Shown piece by piece: positions 29,277 to 36,870 of a stretch of DNA of 36,870 bases. This DNA comes from Lachnospiraceae bacterium (GTDB lineage: Bacteria; Bacillota; Clostridia; Lachnospirales; Lachnospiraceae). The translations under genes were made by a program, and so were the position numbers. Numbering within the stretch: position 1 is the first letter of the stretch; every line of letters begins with the position of its first letter. The notes below the pieces were generated by a model, which was not told the origin of the DNA, did no database searches, and worked only from the letters and a program-made list of their open reading frames with translations. The stretch spans positions 1 through 36,870 of the forward strand of contig JAJQHQ010000020.1 of NCBI GenBank assembly GCA_021199655.1. Direction: 5' to 3'.

Positions 29277-29939
29277 ATGTCATTTTTGGATAAAAAAATA
29301 GATAAACGGCTGGCGGCATACCAGCAGGAGCTGATCGAGACGCACTACCGGGAAGTAGAAAATATGTACCAGAAGATGCGCGGCTGGCGGCATGATTACC
29401 GCAACCACATCCAGACCATGAAAGCTTATGCGGCGGCCGGTGATCTGGAAGCTATAAGCATTTATCTGGACGATCTGGATACGGATCTGAACACCGTAGA
29501 TACAGTGGTAAAGACCGGCAACTCCATGGCGGACGCGATCCTGAACAGTAAAATTTCTCTGGCTCAGTCCAAAGACATCCCGGTGATGGTGGACGCCAGC
29601 ATCCCCGTAAAGCTCCGCATGTCCGAGATCGACCTCTGCTGCATTATCGGCAACCTGTTTGACAATGCCATCGAAGCCAGTCTGACGCTGCCGCCTGAAA
29701 AACGGCTGATCCGTATCTACATGGATATGAAAAATACGCAGCTTTATATTTCGTTTACAAATTTTACCGCTACAAAAAAACAGATAAAGCAGGGGCGGCT
29801 GTTTGGCAGCTCCAAAGGAGAAGGGCATGGCTTCGGGCTGGTACGGATCGATGCGATCATCGACCGGCTGGACGGATATTTAAGCCGCAACAGCGAGGAC
29901 GGCGCGTTTACCACGGAGATCCTGATCCCGCAGGTATGA
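29277..29939 (+). CDS. Soluble GHKL-type sensor histidine kinase
   Basis: The 220-residue protein has only the cytoplasmic half of an AgrC/CitA-like kinase: a coiled-coil-like N-terminus, the H-box RGWRHDYRNHIQTMK with phospho-acceptor His39, the N-box CCIIGNLFDNAIEASLTLP and the G-box GEGHGFGLVRIDAIID. No membrane segment or input domain is present, and none is seen upstream. ATG at 29277 follows GAGGTG at 7 nt. The partner LytTR regulator is 118 bp downstream. It could sense an intracellular cue, dimerise with another sensor, or be a truncated kinase; the intact motifs argue against decay. Confidence 0.85.
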   Translation: MSFLDKKIDKRLAAYQQELIETHYREVENMYQKMRGWRHDYRNHIQTMKAYAAAGDLEAISIYLDDLDTDLNTVDTVVKTGNSMADAILNSKISLAQSKDIPVMVDASIPVKLRMSEIDLCCIIGNLFDNAIEASLTLPPEKRLIRIYMDMKNTQLYISFTNFTATKKQIKQGRLFGSSKGEGHGFGLVRIDAIIDRLDGYLSRNSEDGAFTTEILIPQV

Positions 29940-30057
29940 TAATCCCGGCATAAAGCTGCCGGTGAATATAAGCCCCGCCTGCACCGCGAATGCACACAAA
30001 TGCAGTTTACATAACCCCGGTACAATCCGCATAAAATTCAGAAAGGAAACAGCAATC

Positions 30058-30783
30058 ATGGCTTATCACATCGCCGTCTGCGACGACAATCCGACCGATC
30101 AGGAATATATACTTTCTCTCCTTAAGGAATGGAGCCTTCTGCGGAACCTTCCCATTGAGTCCGAAGCGTTTCCTTCCTCCGAGAGTTTTCTTTTCCGCTA
30201 CGCGGAGAATAAAACCTTTGATCTTCTGCTCCTTGATGTGGAAATGAAGGCCATGGACGGTGTCGAGCTGGCGCAGCGCATACGCCGCGAGAACAAAACG
30301 GTGCAGATTGTGTTTATCACAGGATATTCGGACTATATTGCCGAGGGATATGAAGTGGAAGCGCTTCATTATCTGATGAAGCCCCTGGACAAGGAAAAGC
30401 TTTTCCGGGTCCTCGACCGGGCTGTAGAAAAAAACAGGCAGCAGGAGCGATGTCTGAATCTGATGATCTCCGGGGAAATGGTGCGAATCCCGCTTTATGA
30501 AATCCGTTATCTGGAAGTTCATCACAATAACGTGACCATTGCCACCACGCAGCGCGATACATCTTCAGGTCCGCAAAAAGAATACACCGTCAGGCGCCCT
30601 CTCGCCGACTTTGAAAAAGAGCTGGACGAGTCTTTTTCCCGCATCGGACGCGGGATGATCCTGAATCTGAAACACATCAGCCGGGTGACGAAGAAGGAAG
30701 TGCTCCTCTTTGACGGCACCCGGCTACCCCTGCCGCGGGGCGCATATGAAGCCCTGAACCGGGCTATCATTGAGCGGGGTTAA
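30058..30783 (+). CDS. LytTR-family response regulator
   Basis: The 241-residue protein has a receiver domain (acidic pocket VCDDN near the start, phospho-acceptor Asp60 in LLLLDVEMKAMDG, Lys of YLMKPLD) and a C-terminal LytTR DNA-binding domain (MVRIPLYEIRYLEVHHNNV, ILNLKHISRVTKKEVLLFDG, LPLPRGAYEALNRA). AgrA/ComE-type regulators bind direct repeats upstream of peptide, transport or virulence genes. ATG follows AAAGGAAAC. It forms an operon with the kinase and ends 10 bp from the convergent ABC transporter gene, which is a plausible target. Confidence 0.92.
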   Translation: MAYHIAVCDDNPTDQEYILSLLKEWSLLRNLPIESEAFPSSESFLFRYAENKTFDLLLLDVEMKAMDGVELAQRIRRENKTVQIVFITGYSDYIAEGYEVEALHYLMKPLDKEKLFRVLDRAVEKNRQQERCLNLMISGEMVRIPLYEIRYLEVHHNNVTIATTQRDTSSGPQKEYTVRRPLADFEKELDESFSRIGRGMILNLKHISRVTKKEVLLFDGTRLPLPRGAYEALNRAIIERG

Positions 30784-30793
30784 TATTCGGAAT

Positions 30794-32698
30794 TTACGAA
30801 GGTACTGAACCGGTATCGGGGTTAAGCAGCACCCGCGCGGCCTCTTCAGAATAATACTGTGCCTGCGCATGCCAGAGCTCATAGTATTTGCCGGACTCAT
30901 CCAGGAGCAGCTCCTCGTGCGTCCCCTGCTGGACAATTCTTCCCTCGTGGAACACGGCAATCTCGTCACAGAACCGGCAGGACGAAAGCCGGTGGCTGAT
31001 AAAGACGGCAGTCTTATCCGTGACGATCTCGTTAAATTTACTGTAAATCTCCGCCTCCGCGATCGGATCAAGCGCCGCGGTCGGCTCATCGAGGATGATG
31101 AATGGCGCGTCCTTGTAAAGCGCTCTGGCGATGGCGATCTTCTGCGCCTCGCCGCCGGAGACCTCCACTCCATCCTCCGTAAAATCTTTATAAAGCTGTG
31201 TGTGAAGTCCCTCCGGCATGGATTCCAGACGCTCGCCAAAGCCCGCGTCGTTCAGTGCCTTTGTCACTTTTTCCGCATCGTAAGTCATACTGCCCGCGAC
31301 ATTGTTTCCCAGCGGCTGTGAAATAAGCTGGAAATCCTGGAACACGACCGAAAAAATCCCCATGTAATCACGATAATTGTATTTTCGGATGTCGATCCCA
31401 TTTAAAAGGATCTGTCCTTCCTGCGGATCGTACAGGCGGCAGAGCAGCTTGATAAATGTGGTCTTGCCGCTGCCGTTTTCGCCCACAATGGCCAGCCGTT
31501 TGCCGATCCGGAACTTCATGGAGACATTTTTCAGCGCCCAGTTATCACTCGCCGGATATTTAAAAGAGACATTGCGAAATTCCACCTCATACTTCCGGTC
31601 GGAGCGTTTTTCCGTGGTCAGGCTGCCCTGATACATGGCGTTCGGAATGTCCAGAAATGTAAAGATCTTTTCTGTGAACTCCGTGTTGACTTTCATCCCG
31701 CCGTACACCTCCAGCAGCGCGTAAATGTTGCCCGCAAGTGCCGTGGCCGCGCCCACGTATTGTGTGATGCTGCCGACATCAAACGCGCCGCCCCAGGCCT
31801 TTAAGCATGTGAAAATGTACATATAGCCGATGATCAGTGTGGATATGCAGACGCCAAGCCCCGCGTAAACGCCCATGGAGCCTCTTGAGAGCCTGCCGAT
31901 CTCACTGTCCGCTCCGAACGGATTTTCCCCGTTCAAATATGAATGAATGATATTCTGCTGCTCGTACATCCGAATATCCGTGTGCCGTTCTCTTTGAAAT
32001 GACAGAAACCCAAAGTAACTGAACACCCGGTTTCCAAAGGTAGCTGTCTCGGTCATGTTCATCCAATAGCTCTCTGATTTTGTATAAAGCTTCCCGGCCA
32101 GAGCACTGACGCCGATCAGCACAATTGCGGATAAAAGAAGAAACAGCGGGCTGTTCAGCACCGTCAGGGAACCAGCTTTTTCGGGAACAGATGAGGTAAA
32201 AAGCCCGGTGATCAGTACACAGCCGCTTATGACGCCGAGGACACCTGTCACGCAGGATTCATAGTAATAAGGAATTCTTCCAAAGCCCCAGCTGGCCCAG
32301 TTCTCATTCTGAGCGATCTGCGCTCTGAGGTCGTGCGTCTCCTGCTTATCAATATCCGCGTAATCCATCGAAAACATTTTTTCGCAGTATAGCTTCTCCT
32401 TACGTCCCCAGGTATCATCGATCAGCGTCTCTTTTCTCTGATAGAAAAAGGCATTGAAGACTGCAAGAATTCCTGTGACGATCACGAACGCGATCACCCA
32501 CTTCCAGAGAACCTCCGCCCTGCGCGCTCCGGCAAGCTCCGAGAGGATCTGTGCGGAGAAAAAAACCGTCGCATAGGGCTTCACTGCAGAAAAAAAGGCG
32601 GCAAGCGTGATCGTCGGGAACAGTTTTCGGTTGATTCCATTCAATTCCTTTATCCCGCGCTTATGAACCTCCAGAGTATGTGCAAACTCTCTTTTCAT
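30794..32698 (-). CDS. ABC exporter half-transporter, ATPase/permease (second of pair)
   Basis: The 634-residue protein has an N-terminal membrane domain with about six hydrophobic segments and a C-terminal ATPase with Walker A GENGSGKTTF, signature VSGGEAQKIAIARAL and Walker B FIILDEPTAALD followed by an H-loop ISHRL. The ATG follows GGGAGGG. It lies 63 bp after the other half-transporter, so the two probably form a heterodimer exporting a peptide, lipid or drug. The final codons and stop coincide with sequence like an end of repeat family A (TTCAGTACCTTC). Confidence 0.9.
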   Translation of the reverse strand: MKREFAHTLEVHKRGIKELNGINRKLFPTITLAAFFSAVKPYATVFFSAQILSELAGARRAEVLWKWVIAFVIVTGILAVFNAFFYQRKETLIDDTWGRKEKLYCEKMFSMDYADIDKQETHDLRAQIAQNENWASWGFGRIPYYYESCVTGVLGVISGCVLITGLFTSSVPEKAGSLTVLNSPLFLLLSAIVLIGVSALAGKLYTKSESYWMNMTETATFGNRVFSYFGFLSFQRERHTDIRMYEQQNIIHSYLNGENPFGADSEIGRLSRGSMGVYAGLGVCISTLIIGYMYIFTCLKAWGGAFDVGSITQYVGAATALAGNIYALLEVYGGMKVNTEFTEKIFTFLDIPNAMYQGSLTTEKRSDRKYEVEFRNVSFKYPASDNWALKNVSMKFRIGKRLAIVGENGSGKTTFIKLLCRLYDPQEGQILLNGIDIRKYNYRDYMGIFSVVFQDFQLISQPLGNNVAGSMTYDAEKVTKALNDAGFGERLESMPEGLHTQLYKDFTEDGVEVSGGEAQKIAIARALYKDAPFIILDEPTAALDPIAEAEIYSKFNEIVTDKTAVFISHRLSSCRFCDEIAVFHEGRIVQQGTHEELLLDESGKYYELWHAQAQYYSEEAARVLLNPDTGSVPS

Positions 32699-32761
32699 CA
32701 GGATTCCCTCCCTTCAATATAATATGACTCAATCAACAAAAAGGAATGCTACTACGGATTG

Positions 32762-34789
32762 CTACGTGCTTCGCGCTCCCACATCTCTGCTGCCGGTCTC
32801 CTCTACCGTTCCGGTGAGGGCTAAACAGACATCCACCGAATGTCCAGAGTTTGTATCATCATAATACCGGCTCTGGATCTCAAAAAGCTTCGCGTACTCT
32901 CCTCCAAGAGCAAGCAGGCTCTCATGCGTGCCTTCCTCCGCAATCCTTCCGTCCGCGACAAAAATGATCCGGTCGCAGAAGCGGGTGGACGCCAGACGAT
33001 GTGAGATAAATACAGAGGTCTTATCCTTTGTCATGTCGTTGTATTTCATATAAATGTCATTTTCGGCAATCGGGTCGAGCGCCGCAGTCGGTTCATCCAG
33101 CACCAGAATGGGGCCGTTCTTATACAGAGCTCTGGCGAGCATCAGACGCTGCGTCTGGCCGCCGGAGAACAGGACGCCGTCCAGAAAGACGTCTCTGCCC
33201 ACATGGGTGTTGATGCCGTTCGGCAGCTCCTCGATTGTTTTGGTAAGTCCTGCCTTATCCAGACAGTCCCGCACCCGGTCATAATCAATATCTTTGGTAG
33301 TCTGCGCAACATTTTCCGCAACGGTCACGTCCAGAACAGAGTATTCCTGAAAAACCGCGCTGAAAAGCCTGTAATATTCGCGACGGTCGAACGTACGGAT
33401 ATCCTTTCCGTTCAGGAGCACGCGCCCCTCTGTCGGATCAAAAAGACCGCAGAGCAGCCGCACCAGGGTTGTTTTTCCAGCGCCGTTCAAACCTACGACC
33501 GCCAGCTTCTCACCGGGACGGATCACAAGACAGACATCATGAATGGTGTCGGACCTGGCGCCCGGATAGCGAAAGGAGACATGCTCCAGTTCCAGTTCAT
33601 ACGCAGCTTTCCGCGATGATTCGCCTTTTTCCCTGTCAGAAGCCTGCGACTTCTCCTGTCCTGGCGGCCGCATTCCCTCTCGCTCGCCAGACAGTTTTTC
33701 TTCCTGTGCATGCACACAGGAATCTGCAGACATGGCTGTGGATAGGTTCGGCACCGGCTCTCCCCCTTCAAAGCGGAACGGTTCCGGATACTCCAGAAAT
33801 TCCCGGACGGAACAGATATCCAGACTGTCCTTGTGCAGCCGAATGAGATCCTTCAGAATTTCCATGACCCAGTTTGAAAACGTTGAGACGGCTGTAAAAT
33901 ACAGCACAAATTTCGAGACCGGCAGGTTTTCGTTCAGTGCCAGATTGATCAGATAGACATAGGCAATGCCATTTCGTGCCAGAGTAAGCACTGCTTCCGT
34001 CAGACCTGCCGCCAGACGCTTTTTCTCCACCTTCAGCCGCCATGTCAAATACAGGTCATGTACGGAATCCAGCAGGTCGTTCAGCCAGTCCTGCAGGCCA
34101 AAAATGCGAATGTCCTTTGCGAGAACCACCGACTGAGATTTGTCCCGAATATATTTCTTTTTCGTGTAATATTCAGACTCCTCTTTCCTGTGCTCATATT
34201 CCCAGTTATCCGAATAGCGGGATACCAGAAACCCGGCCGCGCAGGTCGCGATGATCACGAGCGTCAGCACCGGAGTCAGGCTTGAAAGGATGGTCAGGCA
34301 GACCAGAAACCCGCCCGCATTCTTTAACAGATTCGTCAGACCCTGCCAGATATACTCTGTCGCCGAAGCGTTGCTTCCGGTCGCGTCATCTGCTTTTTCG
34401 CGCAGCTTCATGAAATCAGCATCCAGCGTATTGGGGAACGATGTGGTATTGCTCTTATCCGCGAGCATGCCTACAATCTCCGTCCGGACATCAACCCGCG
34501 CATACACGGCTCCGGTAGAAAAATATTGTTTGATTCCCTGAGTCACAAACAATGCCGCCGTAAAAAACAGAATCGTAAGGATCAGGCTCTCCATGGAAGC
34601 ATGCTGCTCTACCAGCTCCAGAATCTCCGGCGCGATGTACAGCTGCGCCAGGTTATAGAGGATTTCAAACACTGCGGTCAATACACAGATCACCAGAACA
34701 CGCCTGCGCACCCTCCAGGCGATCCGGATCATCCATGCGACGTTCCGGAGAATGCCGTAATGGGGTTTTGTAACAGATTCCGATTTCAT
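32762..34789 (-). CDS. ABC exporter half-transporter, ATPase/permease (first of pair)
   Basis: The 675-residue protein has a membrane domain and an ATPase domain with Walker A GLNGAGKTT, signature FSGGQTQRLMLARAL, Walker B ILVLDEPTAALD and ISHRLAST. Between them, after EYPEPFRFEGGEPVP, lies a hydrophilic insert of about 50 residues rich in Glu, Ser and Arg before the usual YELELEHVSFRYPG. GAGGTG precedes the ATG. The C-terminus runs on about 30 residues beyond the usual end. It pairs with the gene directly downstream. No gene for a cargo peptide is seen nearby. Confidence 0.9.
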   Translation of the reverse strand: MKSESVTKPHYGILRNVAWMIRIAWRVRRRVLVICVLTAVFEILYNLAQLYIAPEILELVEQHASMESLILTILFFTAALFVTQGIKQYFSTGAVYARVDVRTEIVGMLADKSNTTSFPNTLDADFMKLREKADDATGSNASATEYIWQGLTNLLKNAGGFLVCLTILSSLTPVLTLVIIATCAAGFLVSRYSDNWEYEHRKEESEYYTKKKYIRDKSQSVVLAKDIRIFGLQDWLNDLLDSVHDLYLTWRLKVEKKRLAAGLTEAVLTLARNGIAYVYLINLALNENLPVSKFVLYFTAVSTFSNWVMEILKDLIRLHKDSLDICSVREFLEYPEPFRFEGGEPVPNLSTAMSADSCVHAQEEKLSGEREGMRPPGQEKSQASDREKGESSRKAAYELELEHVSFRYPGARSDTIHDVCLVIRPGEKLAVVGLNGAGKTTLVRLLCGLFDPTEGRVLLNGKDIRTFDRREYYRLFSAVFQEYSVLDVTVAENVAQTTKDIDYDRVRDCLDKAGLTKTIEELPNGINTHVGRDVFLDGVLFSGGQTQRLMLARALYKNGPILVLDEPTAALDPIAENDIYMKYNDMTKDKTSVFISHRLASTRFCDRIIFVADGRIAEEGTHESLLALGGEYAKLFEIQSRYYDDTNSGHSVDVCLALTGTVEETGSRDVGARST

Positions 34790-34884
34790 ATTCTTTCACC
34801 TCGTATGTCCTGTCGTGCACGATTACTGTTCCGTTCCATATTCCCACGTAATTGTACTGAATTATTACGCTCCCACTATACCAC

Positions 34885-34914
34885 AAAAAACAGCCCCGGT
34901 TGAATCCGGGGCTG
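34885..34914 (-). terminator. Intrinsic terminator of the toxN-linked operon
   Basis: On the minus strand CAGCCCCGG pairs with CCGGGGCTG (9 bp, 6-nt loop) and six T residues follow. It lies just after the stop codon at 34941 and separates that gene from the ABC transporter genes. Confidence 0.85.
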
Positions 34915-34940
34915 AATTGTCATATCAGAGGGCTGAAACA

Positions 34941-36203
34941 TTATTCCAGAACGTATGTCACCCCATTTTCTTCATACAGATCCGTAAGCACAATATCCTC
35001 ATCATTGCACTTAATCGTCCGGTCCTCGCAGTATATAGAATAAATGCCGTTCTTCTGCAGATCATCCAGCGCGTCCGCGTCGAATTCATCAGCAATATAG
35101 ACCGGTATCATCTGCAGCAGGATTTCCGCGCAGCCCAGATTCTCTGAGTAAGACACCAGGCTGTTGACCGAGGATTTGCAGAAGCCATCCTCCGTATCGA
35201 TATAGGACGTACGGATCTCTCCGCTTTCCAGTTCGTAATAATGCTGCACGTCGAAGCTGCTGTTCATCAAATAATCCCGCAGGAATACAATGCTTTTGGA
35301 TCCTTCGTACTGCATGGAAGCCGCCTGGTAAACAGTCTGATCCACCCGGTCGTAGATGGCAAATGACCATTCGGTGCCGCTGGTATCCAGGTTGCGGACA
35401 AAGCCGTCGTAGCTGGAAATCGCGCCCAGCGTATAGCCATTTTCAATCAGCGTATCCGCAATGTAATCGATGATAAACGCATTCTTCATCCAGAAAAAAT
35501 CGATGTAGCTGATAAAGCCGGTCTCTTCTGCATACGCCAGATACTCATCCGAGACAGAAAGCAGGATGGTATTATTGCCCAAAAGCTGCAGCTGAATGTG
35601 TTCGTCAGAGCAGGCATAAGAAAGGACTTCCGCAAAATACTCCGCGACCTCCTCATTCTGATAAGGATCATATTCCGCCGTCTCCCAGTCGTCGCTGCAG
35701 TAAAACAGATTGTTGTATTCGGTATAGATCGGCCCCAGATACAGTCCTCTGCCTCCGGATTCTTCCATCAGCGTAAACGCGTTGTAAAGAACGTCGTCCA
35801 CCACGATTTCCTCATTCGGGTGCGCGTTGATATAGCAGACATTATAGACGCCGTCATAGGTCTCCTCGTTGTGAAAATTCTGCCAGGCCGTCTCCAGAGC
35901 CGACGTGTAAAGAGAAACCAGTGCTTTTTTCTCCGCTGTGGCAGAAATGCCGCCCGCACCGAGATAATACTCGAAAATGAATTCGCTGCCGCCATTGTCG
36001 GAGGATGTGGAATCCGCCTCGATCTCCTGCCAGCCGTCGTTCGCGTTTAAAAGTCCCAGCACGCCCTGTACGAGCAGGGTGATACCCACGATTGCAAAGA
36101 TAACGGTAAAAAACAGACGCAGCTTCCAGTGTTTTTCAGAAACCTCTGCTTTATCCGCCGGTTTCGGGTCGGATGGCTTACGTTCTTTTACGGTACGTTT
36201 CAT
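34941..36203 (-). CDS. Membrane-anchored protein, distantly ApbE-like
   Basis: The 420-residue protein has a basic cytoplasmic tail, one membrane helix (LFFTVIFAIVGITLLVQGVL) and a large external domain. Segments such as FEYYLGAGGISATAEKKALV, ETYDGVYNVCYINAHPNEEI and KNAFIIDYIADTLIENGY then LGAISSYDGFVRNLD follow the order seen in ApbE flavin transferases, but the key Gly-rich and Lys-Gly motifs are changed, so flavin transfer is doubtful. ApbE likeness is my inference from pattern memory. ATG follows GAGGAG inside the end of toxN and overlaps the toxN stop (ATGA), so translation is probably coupled. A strong terminator follows the gene. Confidence 0.7.
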   Translation of the reverse strand: MKRTVKERKPSDPKPADKAEVSEKHWKLRLFFTVIFAIVGITLLVQGVLGLLNANDGWQEIEADSTSSDNGGSEFIFEYYLGAGGISATAEKKALVSLYTSALETAWQNFHNEETYDGVYNVCYINAHPNEEIVVDDVLYNAFTLMEESGGRGLYLGPIYTEYNNLFYCSDDWETAEYDPYQNEEVAEYFAEVLSYACSDEHIQLQLLGNNTILLSVSDEYLAYAEETGFISYIDFFWMKNAFIIDYIADTLIENGYTLGAISSYDGFVRNLDTSGTEWSFAIYDRVDQTVYQAASMQYEGSKSIVFLRDYLMNSSFDVQHYYELESGEIRTSYIDTEDGFCKSSVNSLVSYSENLGCAEILLQMIPVYIADEFDADALDDLQKNGIYSIYCEDRTIKCNDEDIVLTDLYEENGVTYVLE

Positions 36204-36775
36204 AGTTGGTCTCCTCGAAATTCCAGACATTTTCTCTCAGCATAGCAAAAGTCAACTGTGTTTACTATGTATCCCGGAATTGGCCGATTTGGGAAACTTT
36301 TTTGCGGGTTACTTTTCTGATTGTACAATACTCTTGCATTTTTTAAGATTCTCGACTCATTCTCTTTTATGAACATATATTCTTTCATTACCAGATTTTT
36401 ATAATGAATATCTTTCTCATCATTAATCTTATATGGAACAAGTTCAGATTTCGGAACAGGAATCATATTACTCAGTTTCAGCGTACCTAACAATTCTGTT
36501 TTCCCGAGTTTCGTATCCGTTGAAATAATTCTTATGATTGAAAGTGTATCTTTTCGAATCTTTCTAAAATCACTTTCCCCTATGACATAATCCGTATTTT
36601 TAGGAGATGAAAATGGTACGTAATAAAGAAAGCTGTCCTGCGCAAACACCACGCCAAGATATTTCCTTGTATGTATCCGACCATTCTCCTTATTATCGAA
36701 CACGATTCTCAACCTCGGATCAGATCTTAAATAAGAAATATATCTATCAGAAACACTATATATATCCAGATTCAA
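36200..36775 (-). CDS. toxN: Type III toxin-antitoxin endoribonuclease, ToxN/AbiQ family
   Basis: The 191-residue protein shows the family pattern in order: RKYLGVVFAQDSFLYYVPFS then SPK (residues about 37-59, with the Ser of the active site), LLGTLKLSNMIPVPKSEL (95-112), DIHYKNLVMKEYMFIKENES with RILKNARVLYNQK (122-154), and a closing DFCYAERKCLEF. ToxN-type enzymes cut RNA and are held inactive by a repeated RNA antitoxin, and known systems act in phage abortive infection. Length is normal (about 165-200). The frame starts with TTG seven nucleotides after GGGAGGG; no ATG fits. A terminator lies upstream as in known ToxIN loci. The stop overlaps the next gene by four bases. Confidence 0.88.
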   Translation of the reverse strand: MNLDIYSVSDRYISYLRSDPRLRIVFDNKENGRIHTRKYLGVVFAQDSFLYYVPFSSPKNTDYVIGESDFRKIRKDTLSIIRIISTDTKLGKTELLGTLKLSNMIPVPKSELVPYKINDEKDIHYKNLVMKEYMFIKENESRILKNARVLYNQKSNPQKSFPNRPIPGYIVNTVDFCYAERKCLEFRGDQL

Positions 36776-36795
36776 TGCAAAACCCTCCCATTTAC

Positions 36796-36824
36796 AAAAA
36801 AGGTGATGAAAAAATTCATCACCT
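36796..36824 (-). terminator. Intrinsic terminator between antitoxin RNA and toxN
   Basis: On the minus strand AGGTGATGAA pairs perfectly with TTCATCACCT around a 4-nt loop and is followed by six T residues. In characterised type III systems a terminator between the antitoxin repeats and the toxin gene keeps toxin transcripts scarce, which fits this position, 20 bp before the toxN start. Confidence 0.82.
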
Positions 36825-36870
36825 GATGTTATAGATCCCCATTTGACGGCTGGGGAGCACCGGATTTTAT
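36825..36870 (-). ncRNA. Presumed 3' end of the ToxI antitoxin RNA (partial)
   Basis: The 46 bp left before the window edge lie where the last antitoxin repeat should be. On the minus strand a CCCCA/TGGGG hairpin is visible (about 36838-36858). Only one unit can be present, so no repetition can be shown from this window; the call rests on position relative to toxN and its terminator. Confidence 0.45.

Noticed and set aside
30794-30830. Repeat family A end forming the stop region of the ABC transporter gene
   Set aside because: Only TTCAGTACCTTC is shared; suggestive, but not enough to call an element.
36607-36834. Plus-strand open frame antisense to toxN
   Set aside because: It overlaps toxN and its terminator and has no ribosome site or recognisable motif.

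Overview
The window looks like a chromosomal segment of a Firmicute of class Clostridia, most likely a gut Lachnospiraceae. Signs are strong AGGAGG-type ribosome sites, sigma-A type promoters, a SleB-like spore or cell wall hydrolase, a HPr/enzyme I pair, GHKL/LytTR signalling, and secreted proteins with Ser/Thr/Glu-rich linkers. This assignment is inferred from gene content, not from a marker gene. No rRNA, tRNA, CRISPR array or intact insertion sequence was seen.

Left part (1-9.9 kb): an SH3/SleB-type secreted hydrolase, a pyridoxal kinase, and a phosphate block. The block holds a Na/Pi cotransporter with a Pho-box-like promoter, then a 37-residue membrane micro-protein whose stop codon overlaps the GTG start of polyphosphate kinase. 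Next comes an AAA-like ATPase with a C-terminal nuclease-like domain. Copies of a structured, MITE-like repeat with covarying stems lie between these genes.

Middle (9.9-24.2 kb): a very large secreted protein carrying two complete arylsulfate sulfotransferase modules, diverging from a secreted GH5 endoglucanase with a C-terminal carbohydrate-binding module. A lacZ-galT operon follows. Its beta-galactosidase is swollen to 1290 residues by in-frame insertions, one of them related to the interior of an intergenic repeat. A DUF402 protein and a remnant of a DUF4143 ATPase next to 42-bp tandem repeats come after it.

Right part (24.2-36.87 kb): a secreted protein with a duplicated domain, the PTS pair ptsH-ptsI (HPr with Lys instead of the regulatory Ser46, and enzyme I with an inserted linker), and an intact AAA_14/DUF4143 ATPase. 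A soluble GHKL histidine kinase with a LytTR regulator converges on two ABC exporter half-transporters. At the right edge is a type III toxin-antitoxin locus: a ToxN/AbiQ-family endoribonuclease gene preceded by an intrinsic terminator and the end of a presumed ToxI RNA, with the toxin gene translationally coupled to an ApbE-like membrane-anchored protein.

The strongest leads are the ToxIN locus and its coupled partner, the tandem sulfotransferase, the micro-protein/ppk1 coupling, the Pho box, and the repeats that spread both between and inside genes.
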